Origin: Cercis canadensis
Lineage: Eukaryota; Streptophyta; Magnoliopsida; Fabales; Fabaceae
Direction of reading: 5' to 3'
Length of the DNA stretch: 64,000 nucleotides
Assembly: GCA_003255065.1 (NCBI GenBank)
Contig: QAOA01004151.1
Span: 599,769 to 663,768, forward strand
Shown one piece after another: positions 45,484 through 57,500 of the stretch (position 1 is its first letter; each line of letters begins with the position of its first letter). The position numbers and the translations under genes are program-made. The notes beneath the pieces are model-generated. The model saw only the letters and a list, made by a program, of their open reading frames with translations. It did not search any database and was not told the origin of the DNA.

Positions 45484-48400
45484 TTAAAAGGAGATGAGAT
45501 CATCTTTAGATGATTGCTGCTTCTTTGGTTCATGCGATCCATCTGATGCATCACCACCTTTTTTGCCAAAAATCATTTCATCAAGATCATCCAGCATATC
45601 ATCATTGTTCCCTCCCGGGACAACAGCCCTTGAACCCGTTGGCTTTCTAATCAAGGCATCTTCTTTTGTGAGACGAGGTGACTCATCTGGCTCAACAGCA
45701 ACAGGTATCATAGCAGGTTCTGGTTCATGTGGATTAACTGTAGGCTTCTTCAACTCATCATACTTGGTGAGAACCTTCTGAATCTCATCATTAACATTCA
45801 AGGCCTCAAACAGCAGTGCTTCATTATCTCCAGCAGTCTCAATAATTCGCAGGACAGTAGATTGGGACTGACGGGACTGCTGTACAAGTGTGGTTGTCAA
45901 ATCATCCTGCGATGCAACAAGATTAGATTTGCAATTCTGTAATTAAATGGTGCCAGTGCCAGACACGAGATGCATCCTCCCCAACAAAGAATTTCACATG
46001 GCCAAAACTAATGCATTCCTAATAAAAGAAACTTCACAATCTAACGGAATAGAGCAAAATAATATCATCCTTCTGTTCTATCATTTATTTTTTCAAGGAT
46101 TCTACAGATATGACACAAGTCCATGATAATATGATGACATCTTCTGATGCACAAGACACCAAATAAAAAATTAACAGGTTAATAACTCTCTTAACTTTTG
46201 GGTATCTTAGGCTGAGATCTTCCATGGTTGTTTTCCAGGTAAGTAAAAGAAGAATAAATAGCATATTTAACACCAAGCCATCATTGTATCATGATCAACC
46301 CAACTATTTAACTCATTACAGAGACTATTGGCAGTTATCAAAAAATTTCACAGAATCTATTCCAAATAAGCTTTTGTGGTTCAATTTCTTTTAAACAGAA
46401 TATCAATACTAAGGTACAGAGTTATATCAAACATCGGTCAATTTTTTCTCTCAACTGTCCCAAAAGCAGACAAATTTATAAAAGCTTATTTGTATGTAGC
46501 ATGTTTTCAACATTTTGAGTTTTCACTAATCCAAAATCATAAATATTATGTCTAGACACAGCAAAAAAAGGCTCTTAACTTACAAATAACACTCAAGAAT
46601 ATTTCTATCATTATAACTAAGCAATGTTACATACACTTACTGTTATGCTTATTGAACTTTTTTTAAAAATAAAATCAGAAGAAAAATCCCTAAATTGTGA
46701 AGTTCAGTAGATATTTATGTATCTATATTTCCTGAGGTATCCATTGCAAATATCGACTGGAAATATCATGAAGAGAGGAACTAAGTGTATGCTACAATCA
46801 TTTAAAGATGAACTGGAAATACTATACATGCCTAAATTTTTCTTTAAAAATTACAGTACAAACATTTAAAGATGAACTAAGCATATAATTGAGCCATTGT
46901 TGGAAGATAAGCTATTGATAAATTGAACCATATTCAGAATCTCTCCACTCTTTCCGCTAAAATACGAGCAGCATAGCTCAATCAATGCAGTAGCATACCT
47001 ATCACTACCTATCACTGACAGTCATTTGTTAATCCGATTTAATAGTTCGCGTTTAGAAATGAACACATCATAATTATTCAAGATAAATCTCAGTGTTCAA
47101 GTTTAAACCACCGAAGGAGCTTTGGTAATTCTACTAGTAGCTGCATTGTAACAAAATGTTGTCCTTTACCTTTCCTCTGAAGTTAAAAATTCTCTTTTAG
47201 GAGGCACCAAAAAGGCACAAAGGTACCCTATAGAATGAAAAAGTTACCACCATATAAAGAGCCAAAAGAATAAGTAAAACAGAAAACCAATATATCATGG
47301 TAACAAAATCCATGAAACCCAAAAAAAGCCTCTCCATTGAAAAAAGATTGATACACAACTACCTAAGGAATATATGGTTATGGGCTTACAGCATGAAACT
47401 CATTGATTAAATTTCACGTGGAGATGGTTAACACCCCCCTCCCCCCACAGTTGTAACTCATAAAATTAAAACTTGCTGATATGCTAACTGCACCATTTTG
47501 GTTTTCACTCATAGCCAAAACAAACAGACAAATCTCATTAAGGACAATGTATTTTTCCTCCTCTTGAAGATAATTCCCCCAAAAAAACAAAAAGATGAAA
47601 CGAAGAAGTACTATGGATGACTGCGAAATGCCAATGAACCTAAAAAGGTAAACCTACAATCTGCCACATAAGAAAGTTTAGGTATACACATGGTAACATA
47701 AGCAATAAATAGGACAATAGACAATGAAAGTTGATGAAATAGGGTGAGCTCCTCCTAAGAGAGATAGGGAAAAAGCAACAAGATGGCTTGACAATATATA
47801 ACAAAGAGACACAGGCCTCCATGCAAAGACAAAGTAGAAGAATCAAGGAGAATGAGACAGACCAAGAATGACACAGATAGAAGGAACAGGATGATGCAAT
47901 AAGAAAAAAAGAAAGTATATTAAATGGCAAAGGATAATCAATATGGAGAATTCCAGTGAACTCTGATTATTTATTCATGTCATCAATCCCCAATATCAGG
48001 GGTTAAGGTTTCTCATTGTCATTTTTGTTGTGGTGAGTGATAAATAAAGCCATAACATAACATTGCAAGCTCCACATGCACATATGCTAGGAACAAAATA
48101 TATCTGAAGCTAACACGTGTCAACAGATGTTTCAATACTGCCTTGGTTATGCTTCTTCAAAGCATTGATTTAAGGCCATTAAATATGCCTTCCCAGGGGG
48201 AAGCTGGAAGTACCCCTTGTGAATATCCTCTTCAACCCTGTAACTTCCAGAGAAACTTTCCCAGCACAAGACTCAAAAGTGTAACTCCAATCATAACAAT
48301 TAAATCTCCTTGAGTATTCAAGATATGGAATTACACCTCCTAAATCATCCCAAATCTCTGCATTGATCAATATTCTATTTCTTGCGAAGGCACCTTTTAC

Positions 48401-51400
48401 TTGGAACCAATAGTCCAACTCAAAAAAAAATGATAATGTTCTTTAGAGGGGACAAATCACATGTAAACCTTATACAGAAGAGAGAAAAGAAATTAAGAAT
48501 GGCTAGAAGAAAGGGAAAAGGAAGGGAAAAAAAAACCTAGAAAGGAAAGCTAGATCTGGAGACATAAATCTCATTACCACAGTAGTACATACCAAAAGCC
48601 TAACACTAAATTCAAACATCCTCAGTACAGTCTGAGGAACTTTTGCATTCATCACCAGTTCTTCAATCTCTGAGCCAGCGAGGCTGTTGAAAAACTCATG
48701 AAAGAAAAATGATCTTCATACAGTCACATGCATCCTTTCCCATAAAAAGTAGACGTAAAATTGCAAGGCAGTTACTTCCTTGCCACACCCTCTCCCTAGG
48801 AAATGACTGGGGTTATTATAATGATTTTTCAAGTATTTCACAATGATTGCTTGATTCAATAAAACCCTAACTTTTATGCCTAAGCAAAGCAGATTTGGAA
48901 CCTTCAGGTGTTCTTAATCGGCTCATTTTTCCAATTTTCTTCAAAAATAGAACTTGCCCATCTCTGTTTCCCTCCTCACACATCCTGAAGAAATTTTACT
49001 CTCAAAACAATGTTCTACTCTTCAAATTTGCACTAACACAAACCAAACATCAAATCTATATTTCAAAGCGCCAGAAAATTCCTGATTTTAATCCTTATTT
49101 TCTGTCTTTCAGCCCTTAGCCTAAACTATTATACCTGAAAACCTTAGTTCCATCGGATTTTGAGCCTCTTTAATCAAATATTTGCCAGCTGCCATGTTAA
49201 ATCTCTGCAATCAAATATTTCTAGCACTGAATCATTCCATATTTACGTGTTCTACATTGCTGCCTTCCACTGACTACCTGACCAGCAGCCAAAGTACCCC
49301 TATAGGTTGCATTTATTTATTAATTAAAATTGCTTAAAAGGAATACCAGTATCACCAAATGTTTCCTATATTATCCACCTGGAATATAGGAAAGACAAGA
49401 AATATCAAATCTCTTCCTCATCATATACTTATTCACAAACCCCTTAATTAGAACTACCANGGATTTTGAGCCTCTTTAATCAAATATTTGCTAGCTGCCA
49501 TGTTAAATCTCTGCAATCAAATATTTCTAGCACTGAATCATTCCATATTTACGTGTTCTACATTGCTGCTTTCCACTGACTACCTGACCAGCAGCCAAAG
49601 TACCCCTATAGGTTGCATTTATTTATTAATTAAAATTGCTTAAAAGGAATACCAGTATCACCAAATGTTTCCTATATTATCCACCTGGAATATAGGAAAG
49701 ACAAGAAATATCAAATCTCTTCCTCATCATATACTTATTCACAAACCCCTTAATTAGAACTACCAGAACGAGAAGTCCATAAGCTTTTCTAGCAGGATCC
49801 ATCACTCTTTCCCCGTGCTCACAAGCTAGTAAACTCCATCTTAAGCTTATTTCTCCACAAAAAAAATGCCATGACCATTTGCTTCATCCAATGAAGCACC
49901 AAATTACAGGAAACTGTGAAAAAGCCACATCAAATGTCCTACAAAAGAGATAAAGGAGGGAAGAGGACATCTACATACACCCTTCACTAACCTCATAAAT
50001 ATCTGCTCTTATAGGTATTTCTTATTGAGCCTCAATTATTACCTTAAAAGTTTGATAAGCATTATCTGCCCAACATACAAATATCAATTTATAAGTGAAC
50101 AATTTCTTCTTTTTTAAATATAAAAAAACAAAAAGATGTCTAACAAGCAGTTGATCATGATTCTGAGATAGTCTTCAGCAAAGTCATTATTTTAAGAACA
50201 TTAAATTGCTATGCCAGCCTCCCCTTTTAATTTCTTATTTTATAGAATATGAAATAATGAAAAACAAGCTGATTTGAAAAATTCGAAGTTGTTACCAAAA
50301 AATTAACTTAGAAATCTACTGAATACAGCCAAAGAGGTCCTACACTTCGGACTTTTTGACTGGTACATCAGGCACACATGTATTTAGTGGATTTGAACAA
50401 CAATTTCTCATCCTCCTCCATCATTCTATGGCAGAAGATAACATCCATGGTGAGCATATAAACAGTTGCATTCTTAGCATATGGTTGTCCTACAATAATC
50501 CATATGACAACCTCAGTATGTAACAAGCTAGGTAAGCGATAGGCAAAGTTATTGATGACTTCAGAACAAAGGTAAAAAACTATTAGTCAACTCATTAACA
50601 ATGCTTCATCGTGTATAGTCCTATTTCCCAAATATTATAATATGAGAAATAAGATAAAACTTATGTGATGATTTTAACCTGTAAGTTATATAATCTGTGC
50701 TAAATTAAATAAATTCTAAACGTAGAAAATCATGTGCCAAAATAATGGTAATGGTCCAGTGAACAAAAATGTTATATAATAAAATTCAAAGACCCAAGAA
50801 GTCAAGATAACATGCAATTACAGACTATTAAGTAATTGGCTCATGTATATAGAAGACAGACAATCTTCCAAGCAAAACCCAACAGAAGTTCTATCCACCT
50901 GGCATCACATTTCAGCCAAAGAATATGTCAATGAATGTCAAACCCATACCGGAACATCCAGAAGAGAACATAAAAAAATGCAACTAATAGGATAAGACAA
51001 CAGAAAATAAAATACCCTTAGAACATCTTGTTGGGGTGAAGAAGATAACACAGTAGATAGAAGCTCAATGCTATTCCTTGCAACATCAAAAGCTTCTTTT
51101 GTCTGTTCAGGTGTAAAACTTATCACAGGAATATCATGCTGAACCTGTCGTGGAACACCAACATCAGCCTCTGGAGCAGACACTGTACGAGGAGGAGTGA
51201 AAATAGGTGCCAAGCTTTCATTGTCGCGACCAGGGAATCGAATACCCCTTGATTTTAAACTCTGGACCATTAAAGTAAAAGTCAAGGAAGGTTCAAGAAC
51301 AAAAAACCTAACACTAACCTATACGTTTACCAGACCAGGAATTACATTTACACATAAATTAACAAGTAATTTGACTAGAGAATCCTACAGTTTAACAGAG

Positions 51401-52220
51401 TTTGTCGGCATCACACAGGCAGAAATGGTCGAGACAAAGTTCCACAATATCTTCATAAACTTTTTGACACAAAAGAATCTTTAATATCTTATTTAGCAAA
51501 TTTGTATTGCTTATTCATAGAAAATTATCTACCCATTAAGAGAATTCCATTCACAGTTACTTACCGATTTGGAACAAATTAGTAAATTTTCAATTTATAT
51601 CATGATTAACCTTCCTAATTTTGTTTCTCTTATTTTCCATTTTATATTTCCTGAAAGCAGAATAAGATTTAGGTAGACAAACATAAAAACTGTAAATATA
51701 CCTTGTATGTTTCTTCATAAACAGGCAAATAGCGAAGCTCACTGGTTGATTCTCCCCATGCCTCAATGAGCATCAAAGCCTTGTTGCGGTTATTAACAAC
51801 AGTTTGAGGATCATCAATGATCTTGACCATCTCATCAAGGAGTCTCTCAGCTGCCACTTCTGAGAAAGCCTTCTCACAATTCTTAACAATTGTTTCAAGC
51901 AAAACCAAAGACAGGTACTGAACCCTAGGACTCTTCATCATGATCCGTTTCTTGATTCCACGGATCAATTCAACACTGTTGATTTTTTCAGTATTGATCA
52001 AGTCACAAAGATCAAGATTCATAGCCCAATCCGGCTCATCAAGGGCCTCAGAGGTAGCGTCTTCAACAACCTTATCAGCCTGATTAGGACCTTGGAAAAA
52101 CTCCCTCACCTTGAAGCTCATAGAGGTCATACCTGCACTCATCTTTCGACCCACTTCAGTTCCACCAATTTTCAGGCGCTCTCCCAAGGCGTTGACTTTC
52201 TCCATCAAATTATCACTCAT
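45484..52220 (-). CDS. TOL1: TOM1-like protein (VHS and GAT domains), TOL1 type
   Basis: Three coding exons on the minus strand: 52220-51702, 51261-51016 and 45906-45484, giving 395 aa (Arabidopsis TOL1 is about 407). The introns are 440 bp and 5.1 kb. The start at 52220 gives MSDNLMEKVNALGERLK, the family N-terminus. The VHS domain spans about residues 50-180 (DWAMNLDLCDLIN, KCEK-like KNCEKAFSEVAAE, NKALMLIEAWGES). The GAT domain spans about 222-310 and crosses the large intron (FTPEQTKEAFDVARN to LNVNDEIQKVLTKYDEL). An acidic tail has DDMLDDLDEMIFGKK and ends SSKDDLISF. TOL proteins bind ubiquitin and take the place of ESCRT-0 at the plasma membrane and endosome, sorting ubiquitinated cargo to the vacuole. 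A 5' leader intron (about 52258-52449) is likely. The false duplication at 49155-49765 lies in the large intron. Confidence 0.95.
49155..49765. repeat. 305-bp direct duplication separated by one n
   Basis: 49155-49459 and 49461-49765 are the same sequence at an offset of 306 with about two substitutions (GCCAGC/GCTAGC, GCCTTCC/GCTTTCC). The lone n at 49460 sits exactly at the join. This points to an unmerged overlap at a closed gap inside the TOL1 intron. Confidence 0.9.
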
Positions 52221-52660
52221 TTTCCCAAATTCCTCAGACCCTTTTACTCCAAAAACCCTACAAAGATACCCAAATCGTATAAACTTCAGTAGAGAGTTAT
52301 ATGCTTATAAATTGGATTGCTATAATAATAATACAATACAATGCTTCTTTTTTTTTTTTTCCTAATTGGTTGGATCAAAACCGAAACTTTAAAAGAGAAA
52401 GAAGAAAAACCAGATGAATAGAAGATATTAGAGCTGAAATTGCAGCGCACCTTGCTTAGAGATTAAGGTGGGTTTGGTAAAGATGACTACGCGCAACGAC
52501 TCAATAAAGTCTTTGATCTTCCTTGGAGTCCCAGTCGGGGTTTCCCTCTCTCTCTCTCTCTCGCTTTCTCTTAAGTTATTAAGGGCTCTCTCGCACACAT
52601 CAGCTAAAGCTTCTAAAAATTCTAAACTTTTGTACCCTATACAACTCACAAAGATATTTT
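52221..52660 (-). promoter_or_regulatory. TOL1 5' leader with a leader intron and a (CT)n tract
   Basis: On the minus strand a donor AAGCAAG/GTGCGC is at 52449-52448 and an acceptor TTTGTAG at about 52258, leaving about 38 bases of leader before the start codon. The first leader exon contains a GA/CT microsatellite (52546-52562). Leader introns are common in plant housekeeping genes and often raise expression. Inferred from splice-site sequence only. Confidence 0.5.
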
Positions 52661-52996
52661 AAGATTGGGGTATGGTACTTCGTCCGTATGGTTGGGGGAA
52701 CTAAAGTAAGACAAAAAAAAAAGTTTCTGGGGCAGGTGATGTTCCATATGAAGCTCCGTTCTTTATTTAAAAGCAAAAATTGACCCTTTTTTTTTTTTTG
52801 TCATAGAGCAATAAATTAATTGATTATAAGATAAAGAAAGTAATAAATTAATTAAATTATTATTTATTAGCCGGACGGATTACGTGGCCTGCAATTTAGT
52901 TCTTTATAAGAATTTTTTTTCATCATTTATTTATACTCTAAAAGAAGAAAGACAAAATCAAGATACATTATTTGAATGTTGTAACTTGTACGTTTA
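52661..52996. other. TOL1 upstream region, nothing recognised
   Basis: AT-rich sequence upstream of TOL1 with T and A runs. No gene or transposon end was recognised. Confidence 0.4.
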
Positions 52997-53187
52997 ATTT
53001 TTTTTTTTGTTTACACTTAGAGTATTCTTGTACTCTTTGAATATGTGACTAATTTCTGTTCGAAACAGCAGTAGTAACCGATAAATTCCTTCTAATAAGT
53101 GCGACTCAAATTATTCGAACTCAAAATCTTTAGCCTAGAACACTTTGAGACTCAACTTATTTTCATTGAGCCAACATTTTGTTGATT
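52997..53187 (-). mobile_element. tRNA-derived SINE, second copy of the family
   Basis: On the minus strand it has ATGTTGGCTCAATGA (A box), TTGAGTTCGAATAATTTG (degenerate B box), AGTCGCACTTATTAGAAGG and an A-rich end. These align block for block with the SINE at 22188-22380. It is more diverged and has no clear target duplication, so it is the older copy. Confidence 0.7.
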
Positions 53188-53313
53188 AAGTCTAATTTAG
53201 AACATTCACAACCTTGACATCACTTACTAATATGTAGAATTAGCATTTAACCCATAATTAATATATATAAAGTTAAAGATTTCGCCTAAAATAAACAAGT
53301 GGCCTATGTTTGG

Positions 53314-53841
53314 GGCCTTTTAACACAAATATTAGAGTGTATAAAATTAATTACCAAAATATAACACTTTTAAAAAAAAAAATAATACAAGTGGGCCCTA
53401 CAGGACACGCCGTAAGCCAGACGGCGTGTCCCCACTGAACATGCCACAGCTTAGTTGGCATGTTCTCCGTCTCTCCTTTCTTTTTCTCTTTCCTCTCAAC
53501 CCGTCCTTCTCTCCTTTCAATTTCTCTTTCCGGTCACACCCCCCCCCTTCCTCTTTCTCTCATTTCTTTTTCTCTTTCCTCCATTTTTCTTTTTGTTTCC
53601 AAAGGTCAAAAGGTCAAAATTTTAAACAAAAAAATGTACACCAATTTGAGGTGGGACGCCACGTGAGCTACGGCATGTCCGGTGGAGACACGCCGGCAGG
53701 CCCACGGTGTGTCCTGTAGAGCCCACCTGTACTGATTTTTTTTAAAATTTTTTAAAAATGTAATATTTGTGTAAATATTTTTAAAAGTGTTACATTTAGG
53801 TAATTAGTTTTGTATACTGTAATATTTGTGTCAAAAGATCC
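53314..53841. mobile_element. Mutator-type MITE with a perfect 9-bp target duplication
   Basis: The 528-bp element starts GGCCTTTTAACACAAATATTA and ends with the inverted counterpart (TAATATTTGTGTCAAAAGATCC). TATGTTTGG flanks it directly on both sides (53305-53313 and 53842-53850). Inner inverted stems carry GGACACGCCGT/ACGGTGTGTCC and GTGGGCCCTACAGG/CCTGTAGAGCCCAC motifs around a CT-rich loop. A 9-bp duplication with long TIRs is characteristic of Mutator-like elements. No transposase. Confidence 0.85.
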
Positions 53842-53850
53842 TATGTTTGG

Positions 53851-54250
53851 ATTTGGAGAAAAAATGAAAAGAAAAAAAATAAAGAGAAGTATGGCAAAGA
53901 AGTGATGATTGGATTTTTTTCATTTTTGAAGAGATAGGAAATAACACAATCACTAAAAAATGATTATTTGATCAAACAAAATTATTCTAACAACTTCAAC
54001 CTTATAATAATAATAATTACGGTGTTAAGAATATATATTTAAAAATAAATATTTAATATGGTTGAAAAATATGTTCTTTTGTAAAAAAATATTTTTTTTA
54101 CTTTGATTACAATTTTAATTTTTAACATAAAATTTATAAACCCTAAAAATAATTTTAGTACTAAACTCTTAATTTATGTAGCATTTTTCATCCAAAAATA
54201 ATTTCTTTCCATTCAGTTTTTTTTTTTCTTAAAAAAAAACCTCTGTCGTA
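53851..54250. other. PTH2 upstream region
   Basis: AT-rich spacer between the MITE and the PTH2 leader. No motif stands out apart from long T runs. Confidence 0.4.
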
Positions 54251-54507
54251 TTAGTCATTCTTTTTACTCCGATTCGAGTTTGTCATCGACGCATCTCGTC
54301 GCCGTCGCGGAGAGGAACCTTTTAGGAGGAATTGTGAGGTCGTGTAGAAGAAAAGTGTGAGAGCTCTTCATCACAACAAGTCTGAAACGGTGAAACCCTA
54401 ATCACATCAACCTCCAACTCCATTGACATCTTGATCTTCTGAATCCATAGTTAATTCACTGCCCTTCTCCAAGTCCCAGTGGAACCTGACAAGTTTAGTT
54501 TTTTGAA

Positions 54508-57500
54508 ATGGATTTGACATGGTTTAGTGCCATTCTAGTTGGGGCAGGTTGCCTTGCTCTGGGTTACATAATGGGTTCCCGATACCCTCCGCGCATCCTA
54601 ATCAGAGCTAGGTTAGCTAAAGAGACTTCACTCGTGAATGAGAAGAAGAACAAGAAGAATCCGAAAGAGCCCCTTGAGATTGAAACCTTGGCTGACATTC
54701 TTGAAGATTTTAAAATGGTAACCACTTTTTTTTTTTTTCCCTCTCACAAACCCACAATTTTAATTGTAAGTGGAAGATTGGAAAATCCAATTTTTAGTTG
54801 ACTCTATTGTCCCATTACTTTTCTGCAGGTATTGGTTGTGAGAAATGATCTTAAAATGGGTAAAGGGAAGATTGCTGCACAATGCAGGTAGTTTTTAATA
54901 TTATTTTGTATGCTATGCATATATACTCGTATTCGTATATCATAGTTTTGAAATATATATAAGTTCTCAATCAATATATACCAAATAAAATGAGGGATTT
55001 GAAAGATTTATCAGGGGTTTCTTTTATTAAATTTAAAAGAAATGTGATATTTGTACATTTGGGGGGAACAAGTATTGACTGCCAAAAGAAGTTAAAAGTT
55101 GAAAGACTTTTTGGATGCTATCAGGATGGGATGATGCTGACTGATCATTAAAATTTTGGTCAATTGTTTTGAACTATAAAACATGTATTTATATCTGTTT
55201 CTGTCCCTGCTAGTTTTGCATGACTAAGGCCTTTAAAAAATGAGAGCTAATGGGATTCTTTATGAAAAGGATTCATTCATGGACAGGCAATACTTCTGAA
55301 TTTAACTTGACAGTTGATTAGTGGAGTAATAAGGAGCTGTAAGTCAAGTCAAGAGAAATTTCACAGAATGTGAAGTTAACTTAAGATCTTTCTATTTATA
55401 AGGATCATGCGGGTCAAAACTTGTCAATCATTTCAAGTTGATAATTTTTACTTTGTATTAAATATTGTTCAAATAGCTTAATAATGTGAAACATAAGGCC
55501 AGTTTAACTTGTCTGGGTATATTTCTTTTACTTGTCTTTCTGAAATGGACATTACTGTGGAGGCCTTTGAACTGGCTGATTATTATTCTTTGCCTTTTCA
55601 TTTATTAGTTGATTATCTTCTTGTTTCATTCAAGTGATTAAGTTTAATTCTTTTCCTTCTTCTGTAGTCATGCAACTTTGGGTCTCTATAAAAAGCTCCT
55701 CTACCGAGCACCAAAAGCTTTAAATAGGTAGAGCCAAAAGTCTCAGTTGAGCTTGCAGGTCAATCAAATTGCATATCCTTGCATTCTGAATTTTTTCGGT
55801 ATGCAGGTGGGAGATGTGTGCACAGCCTAAGGTTGTTGTCAAAATTGAATCTGAGGAAGATATGCTTGTTTTGCAAGTGAGTACTGTTTAAAGCTCTTGT
55901 TGATGTTACATTAACTTATTTCTTCTGTAACCTGTTTAATAGCTGGATCTTACATAATTGCCTGCTAAGGAATAGTCAGTTATTGATTATAATTATGATC
56001 CAAAGAAGTAACTTCTATTATAAATGAATCTACTTTCATTCATCAAAATAGAAACAGGTTTTCTCTTCTCTTCTAATTGTTCATATTAAAAAGATTGAAA
56101 GTTTAAGTTCTTAATTCAGATCAATAGTTTACCACTAAGTTACACCTATATGCACACAGCAGTCATGTGATGAAGTTTCTATTTATGTGTATTAAAATAT
56201 GCAAGGCTATAATCGCAACAAGAAAAAAATAAAAGGACACCTATCCTATTTCACTCGGCAAAAAGAAGATGCTAGGAGTTGAGTTGGATCAGTTATGACT
56301 TTGCAGAGAGGGACTGCTTAATGCCTATCCAGTCAATGGACTGAAAGTAGACAACAGAAATGCTCACCACAGCAGAAGATAGCATTGAAGTTCATGAGGG
56401 TGGCACAATGACAAAAAAATTTCTTTCTACTGTTTTCTGTATGAGTAACATCAGAGAAAATGGATACATACAATGAATAGGCCATATCACAAACTTGCGT
56501 TATCTTTGAGGAGAGGAATCTAGGGTCCTAATCAAAATTATGTGGCTGAGAACTATAGAAGAAAAGGGCTAGTGCTGTGGATCATTACAAGGATGGAAAG
56601 TTTGGGTCTGACTGAAACTTTTTGCTAAAAGCATGAAACTAAAGAAGTTTGTTGCTGTGCTTACTGGCAGCTGCAAGTTTATAGGCTTAAAAGCTTATTT
56701 GAAGGTCATTTTGTGGCTGATATTAGAGAATTATGGGGGAAAGACATGGGAAGTAGTTTGGCTTGTGAAAATGAAAGAAGTGAGAGCTCTAACAAAAGGA
56801 TGTGTAGTTTAGGTGATAAACGATGAATTTAAAGGGAGGAGGGAATGGTGTGGGTGCACACAACTAAAAACTTTCATTGCCCAAGAGTCAAGACTCTGAA
56901 CTGTCCTTTCCAAAGCTCTGAACTCAAGTCAAATTAATCGTTACTAGGATTCTATTTGTTGTTCTTGGACTTTAAGTTCAAACATTTATTGATAGATCCA
57001 TAAGAAGCTATTTCAGTGGACAATCTTCTTAGTGAAGTGTAATAATCTTCTGGGAATATCTCTAATTTTGCTCCTTTATTCTAACAAAAGAAGAAAAGGA
57101 GAAATAAATCTATTGTGTTATCAACCAAACATGTTCTTGTTATTTTAGACTGTTTCACTTGGTGCAATTATTTTATATAAACTATAGGAACCAATATCGT
57201 TTTCTTTCTATTAATCTTTAAATTAATAAGTCTTGTTTACCTTCTCTGTCATCAATCCATCAGAAACCCAGAATAGCATTTACTTTACCCTGTGCTGATG
57301 TTCCTACATTTTTTTGATTCTAAATAGTCTTAAATTCTTGAATCCGTTCTTTTTCCATCTGAAAGTGGGTTAGTATATCTGTATGTGTAATTTAATTTGA
57401 CAGGAAAGGGCAAAATCATTGAAGTTACCCACCCATATCACAATTGATGCTGGGAGAACACAAATTGCACCAAGTGAGTTACAAGTACTTAATTGTAACT

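Noticed and set aside
45494..45781. Plus-strand serine-rich frame opposite TOL1 exon 3
   Set aside because: Antisense of the acidic TOL1 tail, no independent support.
53426..53719. 97-codon plus-strand frame inside the MITE
   Set aside because: Pyrimidine-rich loop of a non-autonomous element; phenylalanine/serine low complexity.
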